From Nemertoderma westbladi (taxonomy: Eukaryota; Xenacoelomorpha; Nemertodermatida; Nemertodermatidae): a stretch of 61,197 nucleotides of DNA. This document shows positions 21,626-32,276 of this stretch, one piece after another. Below the pieces are notes generated by a model. That model ran no database searches. It saw only the letters and a list, made by a program, of their open reading frames with translations, and was not told the DNA's origin. The first letter of the stretch is position 1, and each line of letters starts with the position of its first letter. The stretch is taken from NCBI GenBank assembly GCA_032718475.1, contig JAUCBJ010007761.1, positions 1 through 61,197 of the forward strand, given 5' to 3'. Made by a program: the position numbers and the translations under genes.

Positions 21626-22644
21626 TCTCTGCAGGAGAGGTGAGACTCCCTGCGAGACGTCTGGTGTTCCAGATTTCCAGTCAATCTCTCTCTGATTTCC
21701 ACAGCAGACTTATTTGTGGCGGGGGAGTTTAGATCCACAGCGTCGTCCCCGGAAATGTGTAGTACAGACAGATCTATCACGGGTTTAAATAACTTCGATT
21801 TACTCGTCCGGGTTTTGGGTTTGACTTTCTCCGCTCCCTTGGCCTGTCTAATCTCAGCCGTGGTAAGATGAGGAGGCCATTCATCTTCTTCTTTACTTAG
21901 GAAGTCGGGTCCACCTAACCAGTCCGGAGTATCTATCAGTTCTTGAGGAGTTGCTCCTCTGGAGGCGATGTCGGCTGGATTAATCGTCCCAGGGCAATGT
22001 CTCCATTGATCTACATTAGTGCGACTAAGTATAATGGCTACTCTGTTGGTAATGAAGACGCTGAACTGACAGACTTCATTGGTTATATACTCCAAAACGA
22101 GTAAAGCATCAGTCAAATAGACAGTTTTCTCCAGTGGATAGTCGATCTGTTCTGTTACATTCCGGCCGATGGCTGTAGCATATAGAGCCGCCTTTAACTC
22201 CGCTCAAGGAACTCGTAGTTTGTTGTTTATCAAGGCCTTAGAGGTAACCAAGGCAACTTTAATTCCATCCGGAGTTTCAACCCTCAGGTAGGCTACTATA
22301 CCTATTCCCATATCGCTGGCGTCTTCAAACACATGGAGTTGATAGGAATACGTGGGGAGAACGTGACCAAAATAGGAACGGGAAATCGTAAAGTTCTCGA
22401 TGGATGGCAGAGAATCTTCCCATTTCATCCACTTCTTTAGTAGTTCTCCCTTAAGTAGATTGTCCCACGAGTGGTTTTCAAGCCACATTTGTTGCACTAA
22501 GCTCCGAGCAACCAATATAACTGGGCTAATAAATCCCAATGGATCGAAATAAGTGCTCAGGATACTTAGACAAATCCGTTTAGTTCGAATTGGATTATCT
22601 CGCTGTTTTAGCTGGAAAACAGGATATCTCTCTCCGTGTCCCAT
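21622..22644 (-). pseudogene. BEL-B first RNase H region
   Basis: Two frames in the same phase, 22644-22204 and 22116-21622, are separated by one TGA (about 22206) and form the RT thumb and RNase H of BEL-B copy 1. Motifs include ILSTYFDPLGFISPVILVAR, LHVFEDASDMGIG and TDALLVLEYITNEV. The duplicated copy at 19555 has TTGAGG where this one has TCAAGG on the plus strand, which creates the stop. RNase H would remove the RNA strand during reverse transcription. Confidence 0.9.
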
Positions 22645-22645
22645 T

Positions 22646-23434
22646 TCAAGCCAAGCGTCTTGGTTTCTGAAAGATCTCCTTGATTAGGTCCAGGTCTTTA
22701 ACTCCTCGGTCTTCTACCGGGATCGATTCCAGAAACTCATGGGAGTTACTTGTGAATTTATTTAGTCGAAATCCACCACGTTTCAAACACTCTACCGTTC
22801 CCTTGGCAACATCAATGGTTTGTTCCACCGATGGGAGGGACTTTAAATTATCGTCCATGTATATATCCCATTTGATGTTGTCGATAACCGCTTTAGAGAA
22901 GGCATCTCGGTTGTCATCAGCAGTGGTGCGCACTACTGAACAGGCATTCGAGGGGCTCGAGATGATCCCAAAAGCCTGGATGGTCATCCAGTACTCCACC
23001 GGTTTTTGGTTGAGGTTTCCTTCAGGCCACCACAGAAATCGTAGGCTGTCTCGATCCATATCCAGCGCCTTAACTTGTAAGAAGATGCCTTCTATATCCG
23101 AGGTGAAGGCGATCGAATATTGCCGTAATCTTAAGAGTATTCCCAACAAGGATTGGAGTAAGTTGGGTCCCGGCAACAACTCAGAGTTAAGGGATTGGCC
23201 CATGTAAAGGGTGGAGCCGTCAAATACTACCCGAACTTCGTTGGGTTTACCGGGTTTGGGAACGTAATGATGGGTTAGATAATACGTTCTCTCAGTTATG
23301 GGTGTTTCTTCCGGTACTCGCTCCGCATATCCCTTATCGATGAATTTCTTCAGCTGGGTCTTGTACATCTCTTTAGCTGAAGCATTTGCCGTAAGGCGCC
23401 GATGTAGTTGCGCGATTCTCATCTCCGCCAAAGG
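22646..23434 (-). pseudogene. BEL-B first reverse transcriptase
   Basis: The frame 23431-22646 (261 codons) carries the BEL/Pao RT: PEETPITERTYYLTHHYVP, VRVVFDGS, FTSDIEGIFLQVK (first catalytic Asp), PSNACSVVRTTADDN and the catalytic YMDDNL box. It starts after an in-frame TGA (about 23432-23434) that separates it from the protease-linker part, and it ends in a frameshift at about 22650 before RNase H. BEL-family elements fall apart from Gypsy by this RT sequence and by protease and gag style. Confidence 0.92.
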
Positions 23435-24549
23435 TCAGTTATTTATAAAGTTGGGTTCTCGCCTTCGGAATGGCAGACCAATCTCATACCTCCCTTGATC
23501 TCTAAGGAAACATGTAGTCGTTTCCTGGATCTGCTTGGCTCTTTCCTCCTCGACCGAGAGTGCTTTATCGTAGGAATTAGGCTATACAGCTTCTTGAGTA
23601 AAGAATCGTATGGCGTGTTCGTCGCGAATCTTAGCGTTGTGTCGATCTATCACCTCATTTAGCTCGTCGTTGTAGTCGAGTAGTCCGCCATTATGGATGA
23701 GATGGCAAAGGTGCACTTGGTTTCTCCAAGCTTCACTTTCAGTGAGGAGGTCGATTGTATTTTCCTCGTCAAACAATTGGGTAATATCGTCGTTATCTGA
23801 GGAGTATGGTGTTCCCTCAGGTGTGATTTCTCCCTCACTGATTTCTTCTTCCCATTCACTCACCTGATGTATTTGTTCAGTGGGTAATCTTTCCATGAGC
23901 GTTCTACGGGAAGGTCCAGTGAAGTACCAACCTACTCTAGTTCTTCCCGCATAGGTTTGCAATGGTTGCGGTCGAGCAGGTCGTTTCTCTAATGTCTCAA
24001 GCGCCTCATGCGCATTTTGGCCGATTAATATTTGCACCCCTGGGTAGTCGGTGTTGAATCTAGGGATATTATGTTGCTGGGTAAAATCGTCTTCATCCCA
24101 GTTCTACTTGGTTCTACTTGGTACTTACTTCTACCAGGTTCTACTTGGCTGGTAGCAAAGTTCTTTATCGCCACCATTTTTACTGACCTTATGCTGTGTT
24201 CTCCTAGTTTGTCTTGGGGAGTGGACAACGCACCTACATAGTAGTCTGTAGCTATTGTAGATTTCCAAACCTGCATAATTCCTGAAAGGTTCAACTTAGT
24301 TCGGAACTTGGGTTGTCCAACAAAGATGTCTTCGGCTAGTTCTTTGTCGATGAATGTTCCTGTGCTGCCGGAGTCCAGGAGGGCGTTGACTATAAAACTC
24401 TTAGCTAATCCGTGGACTCTTAGCTGAACTACGGGGAATTCCCGGATTCCGACGTTGGAAGTTGGCGCTTTCCAAGATGGTTGTCTGTCAGGTATAACCG
24501 GGTGCGCTTCGTTATCGGTTTCAGTCTCATACGTAAGCGCTCGATACAC
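23435..24549 (-). pseudogene. BEL-B aspartic protease and linker to RT
   Basis: The frame 24549-24025 contains the retropepsin-type active site LLDSGSTGTFIDKEL preceded by hydrophobic strands, as in the peptidase of BEL/Pao polyproteins. It overlaps the end of gag by 23 bases in another frame, consistent with frameshift expression. A second frame change near 24030 leads to 24037-23582, an acidic linker (EWEEEISEGEITPEG), which then meets an in-frame TAG (23582-23584); reading on in the same phase gives the RYEIGLPFRRREP motif that precedes RT in this family. The protease would cut the polyprotein inside the virus-like particle. Confidence 0.85.
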
Positions 24550-26272
24550 TGCGGTGTTTATCAGATTCGTTTTCGTCGGAGAATTCGTCCGTGTAAAATC
24601 CTTCCATCTCAGAGCTGTGTTCAGTGTCGTTCACATCACTGAATTGGACATGTAGTTCGGACTCACTTACCTGACTCGGGCTGTTTCTTTCAAATTCGGT
24701 GTGCAGCAAGATATGATGTTTCGCGCCGCACTTAGCACACCTCGCGCCTGAGTAACAGGTTCGCCGTTGGTGTCCTTGTCTGAGACAATTATAACACAAC
24801 CGCTTATCCCACATGACTTCGCGTCTATCCTTTAAGGATTTCTTTAAGAATTCATCACACACACTTAAACGATGGGGCCCGTCGCACAATGCACATTTTG
24901 GTTTGATTCGGGACTGCTTTAGGAGCTGTAATTTTACTTCTCCATCTAAGTATGACATGAGATCAGCCATGGTAGGGTCTCTTTGTTGTTGTTCCATCAT
25001 ATATAGAACTCTTTTGTCCCAACGAGTACCCACTCCACCCTTTGGCAAGGTAGATGCTACAGCTCCAATAACCATAGAACTCTGATATTCATGAGACTTA
25101 CCTAGCCAATCTAATTGTCTACAGATCTCCTGGATCTCATCGGAAAATTCTATAATCCCGCTGCTAAGAAACTTTTGGGGCGCTACCAATTTCGCATACA
25201 AATACCTAGCTATGTTAGTCCTATTACCATACCTGATGTTTAGTGTATCCCAAACTTGTCTTAATCCATCTGGATGTCCAATAAACTTTAACGCCATTAA
25301 CTTGGGAGGTCCTTCCAAGCATTCGATGAGGAATCTAAGTTTCTCTCCATTAGATAGCACAGAGTTCTGTATGTTATCTTTGTAATATTCATTAAAAGGT
25401 AACCATTTCATCTCATCTCCGTTGAACTTGATGATCTCTCCCACCTTTACCGCTTGACGGGCTTCGGTTCTAGCCATTTGACGTGTAAAACTTTCTTGGG
25501 CCATCGTATTATTTAATATCGAGTTATCGGTATATAAATTTCTCGGATTATGATGAGGTCTATATGGAATATCATTATCAACAGGTTTATAATTTCCCTT
25601 AATAGGGTTTACTATAGGAGTTTCTACTTCACTAGCAGTATAGATGCGTGTAGGCTCCACACCTTGCGCATGAAATACTTCAGACCTAACAGGTTGACAC
25701 ATTGTTACAGGGGGTGGTGGTATACCCCTTTGTATATTTACTAATTTATCGCGTTCTAACGCAATACTCTGCTGCACTTCTTGCAGTTCTAACCTACCCT
25801 CTCTTAATGTTCCCTTTAACTGCTGCACAGTCCCTTCCATTTCTCGGACGTGCTGGGAGGAACGTAATCGATTTTCCTCCAATTGTCCGAGCAGGAGATC
25901 CATTCCCCGCCATCGCTCATCCACCCCCTCTACCGCCAAAGCGGGAGCCGCCAACATAGTAGCGGGTAGACGAGGGATGACGGGCGACAAATCATTGATG
26001 TCTCGCTCGGCGTCCAGGACTGGGACAGATTCAGGGGCCATTCTACTGGGCACAGGTAGTTTAGTACTGTGCAAAGGGAATTTAGAGTTAGGTTCTGGAA
26101 GTACAGGGGTCTCTATCACAGAGGGAGTGCCTTCGAGAACAGGCCTAATTATTTCAGGCTCATCTACTATAGTTGGGAGTCTTTCTACTCCAATAATTTG
26201 GTCTGTGGGTTCTGTACTACCTAAGTCTACACTAACTAGTTGCCTTCTCACAGCTGGGGGCAAATTAGGCAA
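24527..26272 (-). CDS. BEL-B gag, capsid and nucleocapsid part
   Basis: This 581-codon frame is the capsid/nucleocapsid half of the BEL gag. Residues about 80-160 are helical and Glu/Gln-rich. Residues about 270-460 (KFNGDEMKWLPFNEYYKDNI, FLIECLEGPPKLMAL, QLDWLGKSHEYQSSM) match the DUF1759-like capsid typical of BEL/Pao. Three Cys/His knuckles follow: CALCDGPHRLSVC, CYNCLRQGHQRRTC (CCHC) and CAKCGAKHHILLH, expected to bind RNA. The frame is intact, but a TAA at 26351 separates it from the N-terminal gag part, and pol downstream is broken. Start 26272 is the first start-type codon after that stop and need not be the natural start. Confidence 0.85.
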   Translation of the reverse strand: MPNLPPAVRRQLVSVDLGSTEPTDQIIGVERLPTIVDEPEIIRPVLEGTPSVIETPVLPEPNSKFPLHSTKLPVPSRMAPESVPVLDAERDINDLSPVIPRLPATMLAAPALAVEGVDERWRGMDLLLGQLEENRLRSSQHVREMEGTVQQLKGTLREGRLELQEVQQSIALERDKLVNIQRGIPPPPVTMCQPVRSEVFHAQGVEPTRIYTASEVETPIVNPIKGNYKPVDNDIPYRPHHNPRNLYTDNSILNNTMAQESFTRQMARTEARQAVKVGEIIKFNGDEMKWLPFNEYYKDNIQNSVLSNGEKLRFLIECLEGPPKLMALKFIGHPDGLRQVWDTLNIRYGNRTNIARYLYAKLVAPQKFLSSGIIEFSDEIQEICRQLDWLGKSHEYQSSMVIGAVASTLPKGGVGTRWDKRVLYMMEQQQRDPTMADLMSYLDGEVKLQLLKQSRIKPKCALCDGPHRLSVCDEFLKKSLKDRREVMWDKRLCYNCLRQGHQRRTCYSGARCAKCGAKHHILLHTEFERNSPSQVSESELHVQFSDVNDTEHSSEMEGFYTDEFSDENESDKHRSVSSAYV

Positions 26273-26350
26273 TTTCTGACGGTGGGGCGTTCTTCTACGT
26301 CTGCTGGAACGAGATCTATTTCCTCCACCTTCAGGATCTGTTGTATCGCC

Positions 26351-27900
26351 TTAATCAGATGATGTAAATCCCTGTCTCTTGGGAGTAGATCGACTTAGCA
26401 GCTGCATCTGAGTAGCTGTTCTCTGTTTATTCAAGTAATCTTGCTTCACTTGAAGATTTTCCATCTCTAGTTGGGTTGTCTCTTCAGATGCCTTCCGTTC
26501 TGCTTCTACCACTGCCTCTGCCGCTTTTCTTTCTGCTTCTGCCGTTGCTACCTTTCTTTCAGCTTCTGCCTCTGCCGCTGCCGTTGCCGCTGCCGCTTTT
26601 CTTTCCGCTTCTGCCACTGCCGCTGCCGCTGCCATTGCCGCTTTTCTTTCAGCCTCTGCCGCTGCCACTGCAGCTGTCGCTTTTCTTTCAACTTCTACAG
26701 CTGCCGCTGCTGCTGTCTTTCTGTCTTCTATTCATTTTTTCTTTAATTGTTCTTCCTGTTCCCTAGCGATGAGGATGCTTTCATCAAATTTAGCCTGTTC
26801 TGCGGCTAACATTTCCGCATCTAATGAGTCTAACACAAATTTGGCTCCCTCACTATTAGGGTGAAGTCCAGCTAGCCGTCTCCTCAACTCCTTGTTACCT
26901 ATAAATCGTTGATAGTCCAACAGATAGATGTCAATAGCATCCTTCTTCTGAGGTTTCTCTGATGTAACATTGCTTTCCACCTGAGAAAAGGTAGTGTCTG
27001 TTGATTCTCCGTGGGTTGAGCACTCAGTTAGCTGAATTTTCCATTGGGTTGTTCCTTGGACTTTAAGACTCACCCATTGGAACCAAGTCTTTACGGCGAC
27101 TTGCAACAACGTGTCTTGGCTTCTCTTCGAGGCTTCCTCAAAGGCTGAAAGGATTAGTCTGATTCTTAGGATTCGTTCTCGAACTTGATAAAGCAGCTCT
27201 CCCTGCTCTTGAGGTCCCTGGGGTTGTTGGAACAGTTGTTCCTCTAATCGCTCCAAAGAGCTGAAGAATCCCTGTACATATCCGGCTGCTGACCTCTTCC
27301 ACACAGCTGGATCTCTAGTGTCCTTTACCACTCCCATCCTGTATAAGTCCTCCCAGGCAGCTTCCGATAAGTTAAACGGGAGTCCGGGTCCGGGGAAGTT
27401 CCATTGCATCTCGACAATAGACTCCAGTTCCTCCTTCGTGTATCCCGCATAACTGTCCTTGGTCGATCGCTTACTTCTCGCCCAATCGATTTGATGTTCC
27501 TCCACCGCAATCAATACTCTAGTGAGTACGGCTTCAGGAAGAATGAGAAGTGGATCCGAATAAACTGCTTCTGCCATCTTTGCTCCGCGCTCGGGTGTCA
27601 ACTCTACAGTATCTGAACTACTGGAGCTATCGGGCCACTGAGAAATAAGTTCTCGGTTCGGGTGTTGCTGCTGTTTAACAGCTGCCTCTTGGTCCCACTT
27701 GACTTGAGCCCGAGTGCCTATGATAGACCTACGGTGCTTTACTAGCCTAGGATCTGATACTACTACTGGAGGGATGACCTTTCTTACAGTAGGAGGGGAC
27801 TCAGAGGGGACTTCGGTCTCAGATGTTCCGCACTCCTATCTGAATCGCAGACTGTTGTTTCTAGGAGACTATCTGACAGAGTTTGCTTTGTGTCAGCCAT
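26351..27900 (-). pseudogene. BEL-B gag, N-terminal part
   Basis: The likely gag start is the ATG at 27900-27898, the first ATG after the leader. A frameshift near 27833 moves reading into the phase of the 289-codon frame 27601-26732, and another change leads into 26668-26351. The first half is acidic and Ser/Pro-rich. The middle is helical with LERLEEQLFQQPQGPQEQGE. The end is a long Ala/Glu/Arg/Lys coiled coil built on an AEAERKA repeat. It probably supplied assembly contacts for the particle. The TAA at 26351-26353 cuts it from the capsid part. Confidence 0.75.
26480..26712 (-). repeat. Coding tandem repeat (AEAERKA coiled coil)
   Basis: A series of imperfect 21-30-bp units with core GCTTCTGCCGCTGCC on the plus strand encodes a long charged Ala-rich helix in gag. 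All three plus frames give low-complexity Leu/Cys/Phe peptides, which are shadows. Confidence 0.75.
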
Positions 27901-29789
27901 GTTTGATTGTACAGTTGAATGCCTACTACTATAACGACAGTTAAAGCAAGTCTAGTAACTCAGTATCAACTGTAAGCCTAGTAATTAATTACCGATATCG
28001 TTACTCAATGTAACGCGATATATATATAATATATTAGAATACCGATATACACTTATAGTATATATATAAGTATTATTACAGACTAGGATTTGTCACAGAA
28101 TACTGGTATATAATTTCAGCATAAATTTATATAAATAGATAATAAGCCTACCGTAAATACCGGTATACAGCATACACTTATAGTATATATAAGTATGATT
28201 ATAGACTAGAATTAATTACAGAATACCGGTATATAATTTCAGCATAAATTTATAATAAGCCTACTATAAATACCGGTAATGTCAATTATTTTAGAATAAC
28301 TGAATTTCTGAATTTTAGGGTTACTTTCCTTTACTTTATTACTGTTATTAAGCAATAGTCCAACTGATATTAAGACCTAATTGATGTATAACAGGCCTAC
28401 TATTTTATAAATCGGTTTGAGTTGTTTTATAATATATATATATATATACCCGTATAATGGGTTTTTGACAATATTTGAAATAAATCTTATTATTTCTGGT
28501 AAGGAGTCACTACACAGAAGCTGAACGCTCTCAGTGGAGTGCTACTTGTTGGACACTAAAACAAATAATTATACTTTACTAAGTTACTTATCACTACAAT
28601 TTACGTACAATTACTATGTGAGATTACAATCTCTAAATAAACACAAAAAATTACACGTACAAATTTCAGGGTAATTTCACAGGAAATCTACAAACCAGCC
28701 TAACAAGAAGTTCGAATTTCTGGTTATTACAAACGGACAGGAAACTACGGTATTTGAAAATAATTAAGCAGTAGTAAATAAATTGCGTTGTCCAGATAAG
28801 AAAATACCACCGTCTGACGACTTATAGTCTTTAGCTCTACAGCTCTATAAGTACTACGTTATGTACCCGGAGTGTCCTTACCTAGAAGTTAATTACCGCA
28901 GCCAACCAGAGCTAAACTTTACAACACAAATAGACTGCCTACACACTAATTACTTTCAGAAAGCACTGTACACTAAACCCTAAATTAGGTACAAGTACTT
29001 ATACAACAAATAACCAGCAGTTAAATATACTTGTACAGCTAAAAGAACCACGGTATCTGCTGGAGTGACTAGAGCATAAAATCACCAGTCTTTACCTACG
29101 CCAAGCAGCCCTGATGTAGTACCGGGGTTAATTTAACTATAACGGTATGTATAACAAGCACAATTACTGTAGGAATAAACTTGGGGAGGTATGTAAGTTG
29201 CAAATACTCGCATAGACTCTGAATAATAAATAAATACGCTACCCGTGCAGACTACACAAACAAAATACAAACCAAACGCTGGCAGACTACTATCAAGCCT
29301 AAATAAACTACAGTATATGCTGTCTCCGAAATGGTTAGTTAGTATGCATTCTAACCTAGTAGTACGACTTATTCTTTCGGGGGGGATTTACCTTACAACA
29401 CTGGATGCCCCCACCTTCCTAACTAGTACTTTATCGGACATACACTCTACACACACTGCAATCTCTTCAGACTTAACAACAGTCAGACAACAATCCAGCC
29501 TACAAATTATTTATACAATCTGAGCAGGCTTACACGCCTTCTGCTCAATATTACACTTACAAATAAATAAAACTGACAGAAATAAGTAAAATCCCAATAA
29601 AAAACCAGGGCTGCAGTCCCTGATTAAATATCAAGACCTACCGGTATATAATTATCAAAATCGAATAATACTGTTGTACCTATAAGTACCAGTTCGGGCA
29701 GTTGGGCAGTTAGGCCTACAGCTTACCGTTCGACCGGTACCTTCGACTTTATTGCCTACGGTGCAATAAAGAAACTATAAATCTATTAT
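27901..29789 (-). other. BEL-B leader between 5' LTR and gag
   Basis: About 1.9 kb of AT-rich sequence with no coding frame I can support. It includes TA microsatellite tracts (28017-28030, 28428-28446) and a 125-bp tandem repeat at 28047-28280. Directly inside the LTR I do not see a TGG-initiated primer-binding site, so the primer tRNA cannot be named. Confidence 0.7.
28047..28280. repeat. Two-copy 125-bp tandem repeat in the BEL-B leader
   Basis: Units start at ATACACTTATAG (28047 and 28172) and share CGGTATATAATTTCAGCATA. The second is slightly shorter. It could affect RNA packaging signals of the element, but that is only a guess from its place. Confidence 0.75.
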
Positions 29790-31041
29790 TGTTCGCGCTT
29801 TCAGACCTTTAGCAGTTTAACCTGCCAATTTTAGGTGTCCTCTTATTTATAAATCGACTTTAGCCTATAACAATTATTTAATGTACATGAAGTAACATTA
29901 GCCGAAGCCAATCTATGCGCGATCATTCACCCACAGTTAAGGGAGACTGGATTCGGGTGCTTTGAAGTTATTGCGTTGCAGACCTACTCTATTATTCGAT
30001 TGATCGTTACTATATAATCTCTGACAATATTATTCACTTTCGGGGAAATATTAACAGTTCCTTTGGGATGTGGCGCTTTAAGTATAAAAAGAGAGTTATG
30101 ACTTATACTAAACACAACGAGATGGCTACTGATTTTCGTAAATAGCGCATTCTTTAGGAGATGCTTTATTATCTGTCACACTACTGCATACGACTTCACA
30201 CCGCTGCACACTGATTTGCCGACCCTCACTGAATTTGATCATATATAAGGAGGGTAGCAACTGACACATGTAGGGATTATGAAATAGCATTTAATGCACA
30301 CTAAAACCACTGTAATGTAAGTCGCAATTGCTACCGGTAACCGGTCCCTCTAACCTTTAGTAATCAAGAAGATTGGGGGTTTTATGATTATTTATCGATA
30401 TTCTCCAAATATAACAACATATCCATCAACATATAACCATTAATAACAGACAGTAAACAGAAGTAAAATAATGCGGTGATAGTCAGCCAGTATCGGTAAT
30501 ACCGGTACCGCAGGTGCCAAGTGACCAGTTGTTATGGTTAGTTGTACAGTTGCAGTGCAGTCGGGCCAGGATAATATATTTACGTTCCTATAATCAAAGC
30601 CGTCTAATGTTGGCCAAAGTCTGAAACTTCTAACACAGAAGTGCAGAAGAATTTCCAAGCAGTTGTTCTTGCTCAGAAAGGTAAACAAAGACCGTAATGC
30701 ATTGCGCGGTTTTCCGTAGGCCTCTGTGCAAGATAAAATGAAAATCGCTCTGATTGGCTGAGCGAGCTGAACAAAGAGGTTCCACATCGACAGTAAATCA
30801 GCTGACAGATTTCGTCATCTGAACTACAATCTATTTAGAGTATTAGCGCATTGCGGCATAAAATGGCTTGTTATGTCCGCTAAAATACCCACACAGTACA
30901 TTGCGGAGAAAATGGCTTGTTATGTCCGCTAAAACACCTTCACGGTACATTGCGGAGAAAATGGCTTGTTATGTCCGCTAAAACACCTACACAGTATATT
31001 GCGGAGAAAAATGACCTGTTATATCAGCAAAAGCTTTTACA
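29790..31041 (-). mobile_element. BEL-B 5' LTR
   Basis: 1252 bp with TGTTCGCGC and CTTTTACA ends, followed by the target duplication CGGTT (31042-31046). The U3 array of 49-bp units is at 30842-31030 (four units). Compared with the split 3' LTR it shows only scattered substitutions. Confidence 0.93.
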
Positions 31042-32276
31042 CGGTTAGTTATCGAGATATTTCACAAAAGGTGCACATATAGAGTTATGTGTACAAAAGG
31101 CGCATAGTGAGCCTAAAGTAGGCCCCCTTGTATAAAAACAGAGTTATGACTTATACTAAACACAACGAGATGGCTACTGATTTTCGTAAATAGCGCATTC
31201 TTTAGGAGATGCTTTATTATCTGTCACACTACTGCACACGACTTCACACTGTTTCACACTGATCTGCCGACCGTCACTGAATTTAACCATATATAAGGAG
31301 GATAGCAACTGACACATGTAGGGATTATGAAATAGCATTTAATGCACACTAAAACCACTGTAATGTAAGTCGCAATTGCTACCGGTAACCGGTCCCTCTA
31401 ACCTTTAGTAATCAAGAAGATTGGGGGTTTTATGATTATTTATCGATATTCTCCAAATATAACAACATATCCATCAACATATAACCATTAATAACAGACA
31501 GTAAACAGAAGTAAAATAATGCGGTGATAGTCAGCCAGTATCGGTAATACCGGTACCGCAGGTGCCAAGTGACCAGTTGTTATGGTTAGTTGTACAGTTG
31601 CACAGTGCAGTAGGGCCAGGATAATATATTTACGTTCCTATAATCAAAGCCGTCTAATGTTGGCCAAAGTCTGAAACTTCTAACACAGAAGTGCAGAAGA
31701 ATTTCCAAGCAGTTGTTCTCGCTCAGAAAGGTAAACAAAGACCGTAATGCATTGCGCGGTTTTCCGTAGGCCTCTGTGCAAGATAAAATGAAAATCGCTC
31801 TGATTGGCTGAGCGAGCTGAACAAAGAGGTTCCACATCGACAGTAAATCAGCTGACAGATTTCGTCATCTGAACTACAACCTATTTAGAGTATTAGCGCA
31901 TTGCGGCATAAAATGGCTTGTTATGTCCGCTAAAATACCCACACAGTACATTGCGGAGAAAATGGCTTGTTATGTCCGCTAAAACACCTTCACGGTACAT
32001 TGCGGAGAAAATGGCTTGTTATGTCCGCTAAAATACCCACACAGTACATTGCGGAGAAAATGGCTTGTTATGTCCGCTAAAACACCTTCACAGTACATTG
32101 CGGAGAAAATGGCTTGTTATGTCCGCTAAAACACCTACACAGTATATTGCGGAGAAAAATGACCTGTTATATCAGCAAAAGCTTTTACACGGTTAGTTAT
32201 CGAGATATTTCACAAAAGGTGCACATATAGAGTTATGTGTACAAAAGGCGCATAGTGAGCCTAAAGTAGGCCCCCC
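30082..32276. repeat. Tandem duplication across the BEL-B LTR and flank
   Basis: 30082-31129 is repeated as 31130-32276. Both copies contain the inner part of the LTR, the target-site CGGTT and the same 80-bp host flank (AGTTATCGAGATATTTCAC onward), so the event came after the insertion. Copy 2 is about 99 bp longer because its U3 array has six 49-bp units against four. Confidence 0.9.
31892..32178. repeat. 49-bp tandem repeat array, six units
   Basis: This is the longest array of the GCGGA-N17-TCCGC unit in the window. Units alternate between two subtypes (AATACCCACACAG and AACACCTTCAC), which fits expansion by a two-unit step. Confidence 0.88.

Larger units (their letters stand above)
9717..31041 (-). 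mobile_element. BEL/Pao retrotransposon BEL-B, interrupted by BEL-A
   Basis: The outer element runs in minus orientation from its 5' LTR (29790-31041) through leader, gag, protease, RT, RNase H, integrase and a third frame to a split 3' LTR (9717-10474 plus 17721-18190). The 5-bp target duplication CGGTT is present at 9712-9716 and 31042-31046, which ties the two ends together. Without the inserted BEL-A it is about 14 kb, long for a BEL element, because of 1.25-kb LTRs, a 1.9-kb leader and a 1.78-kb internal duplication of RT/RNase H. Several frameshifts and stops show that it is dead. Confidence 0.93.

Noticed and set aside
26471-26766. Leu/Cys/Phe-rich plus-strand frames
   Set aside because: Shadows of the Ala-rich gag coiled-coil repeat on the other strand.
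29245-29523. 92-codon plus-strand frame in the BEL-B leader
   Set aside because: Low complexity and opposite to element orientation; no motif.
30440-30787. Repeated minus-strand frames inside LTR copies (also 31586-31837 and 17662-17934)
   Set aside because: They recur only because the LTR recurs; frames are not conserved in length and contain no domain.
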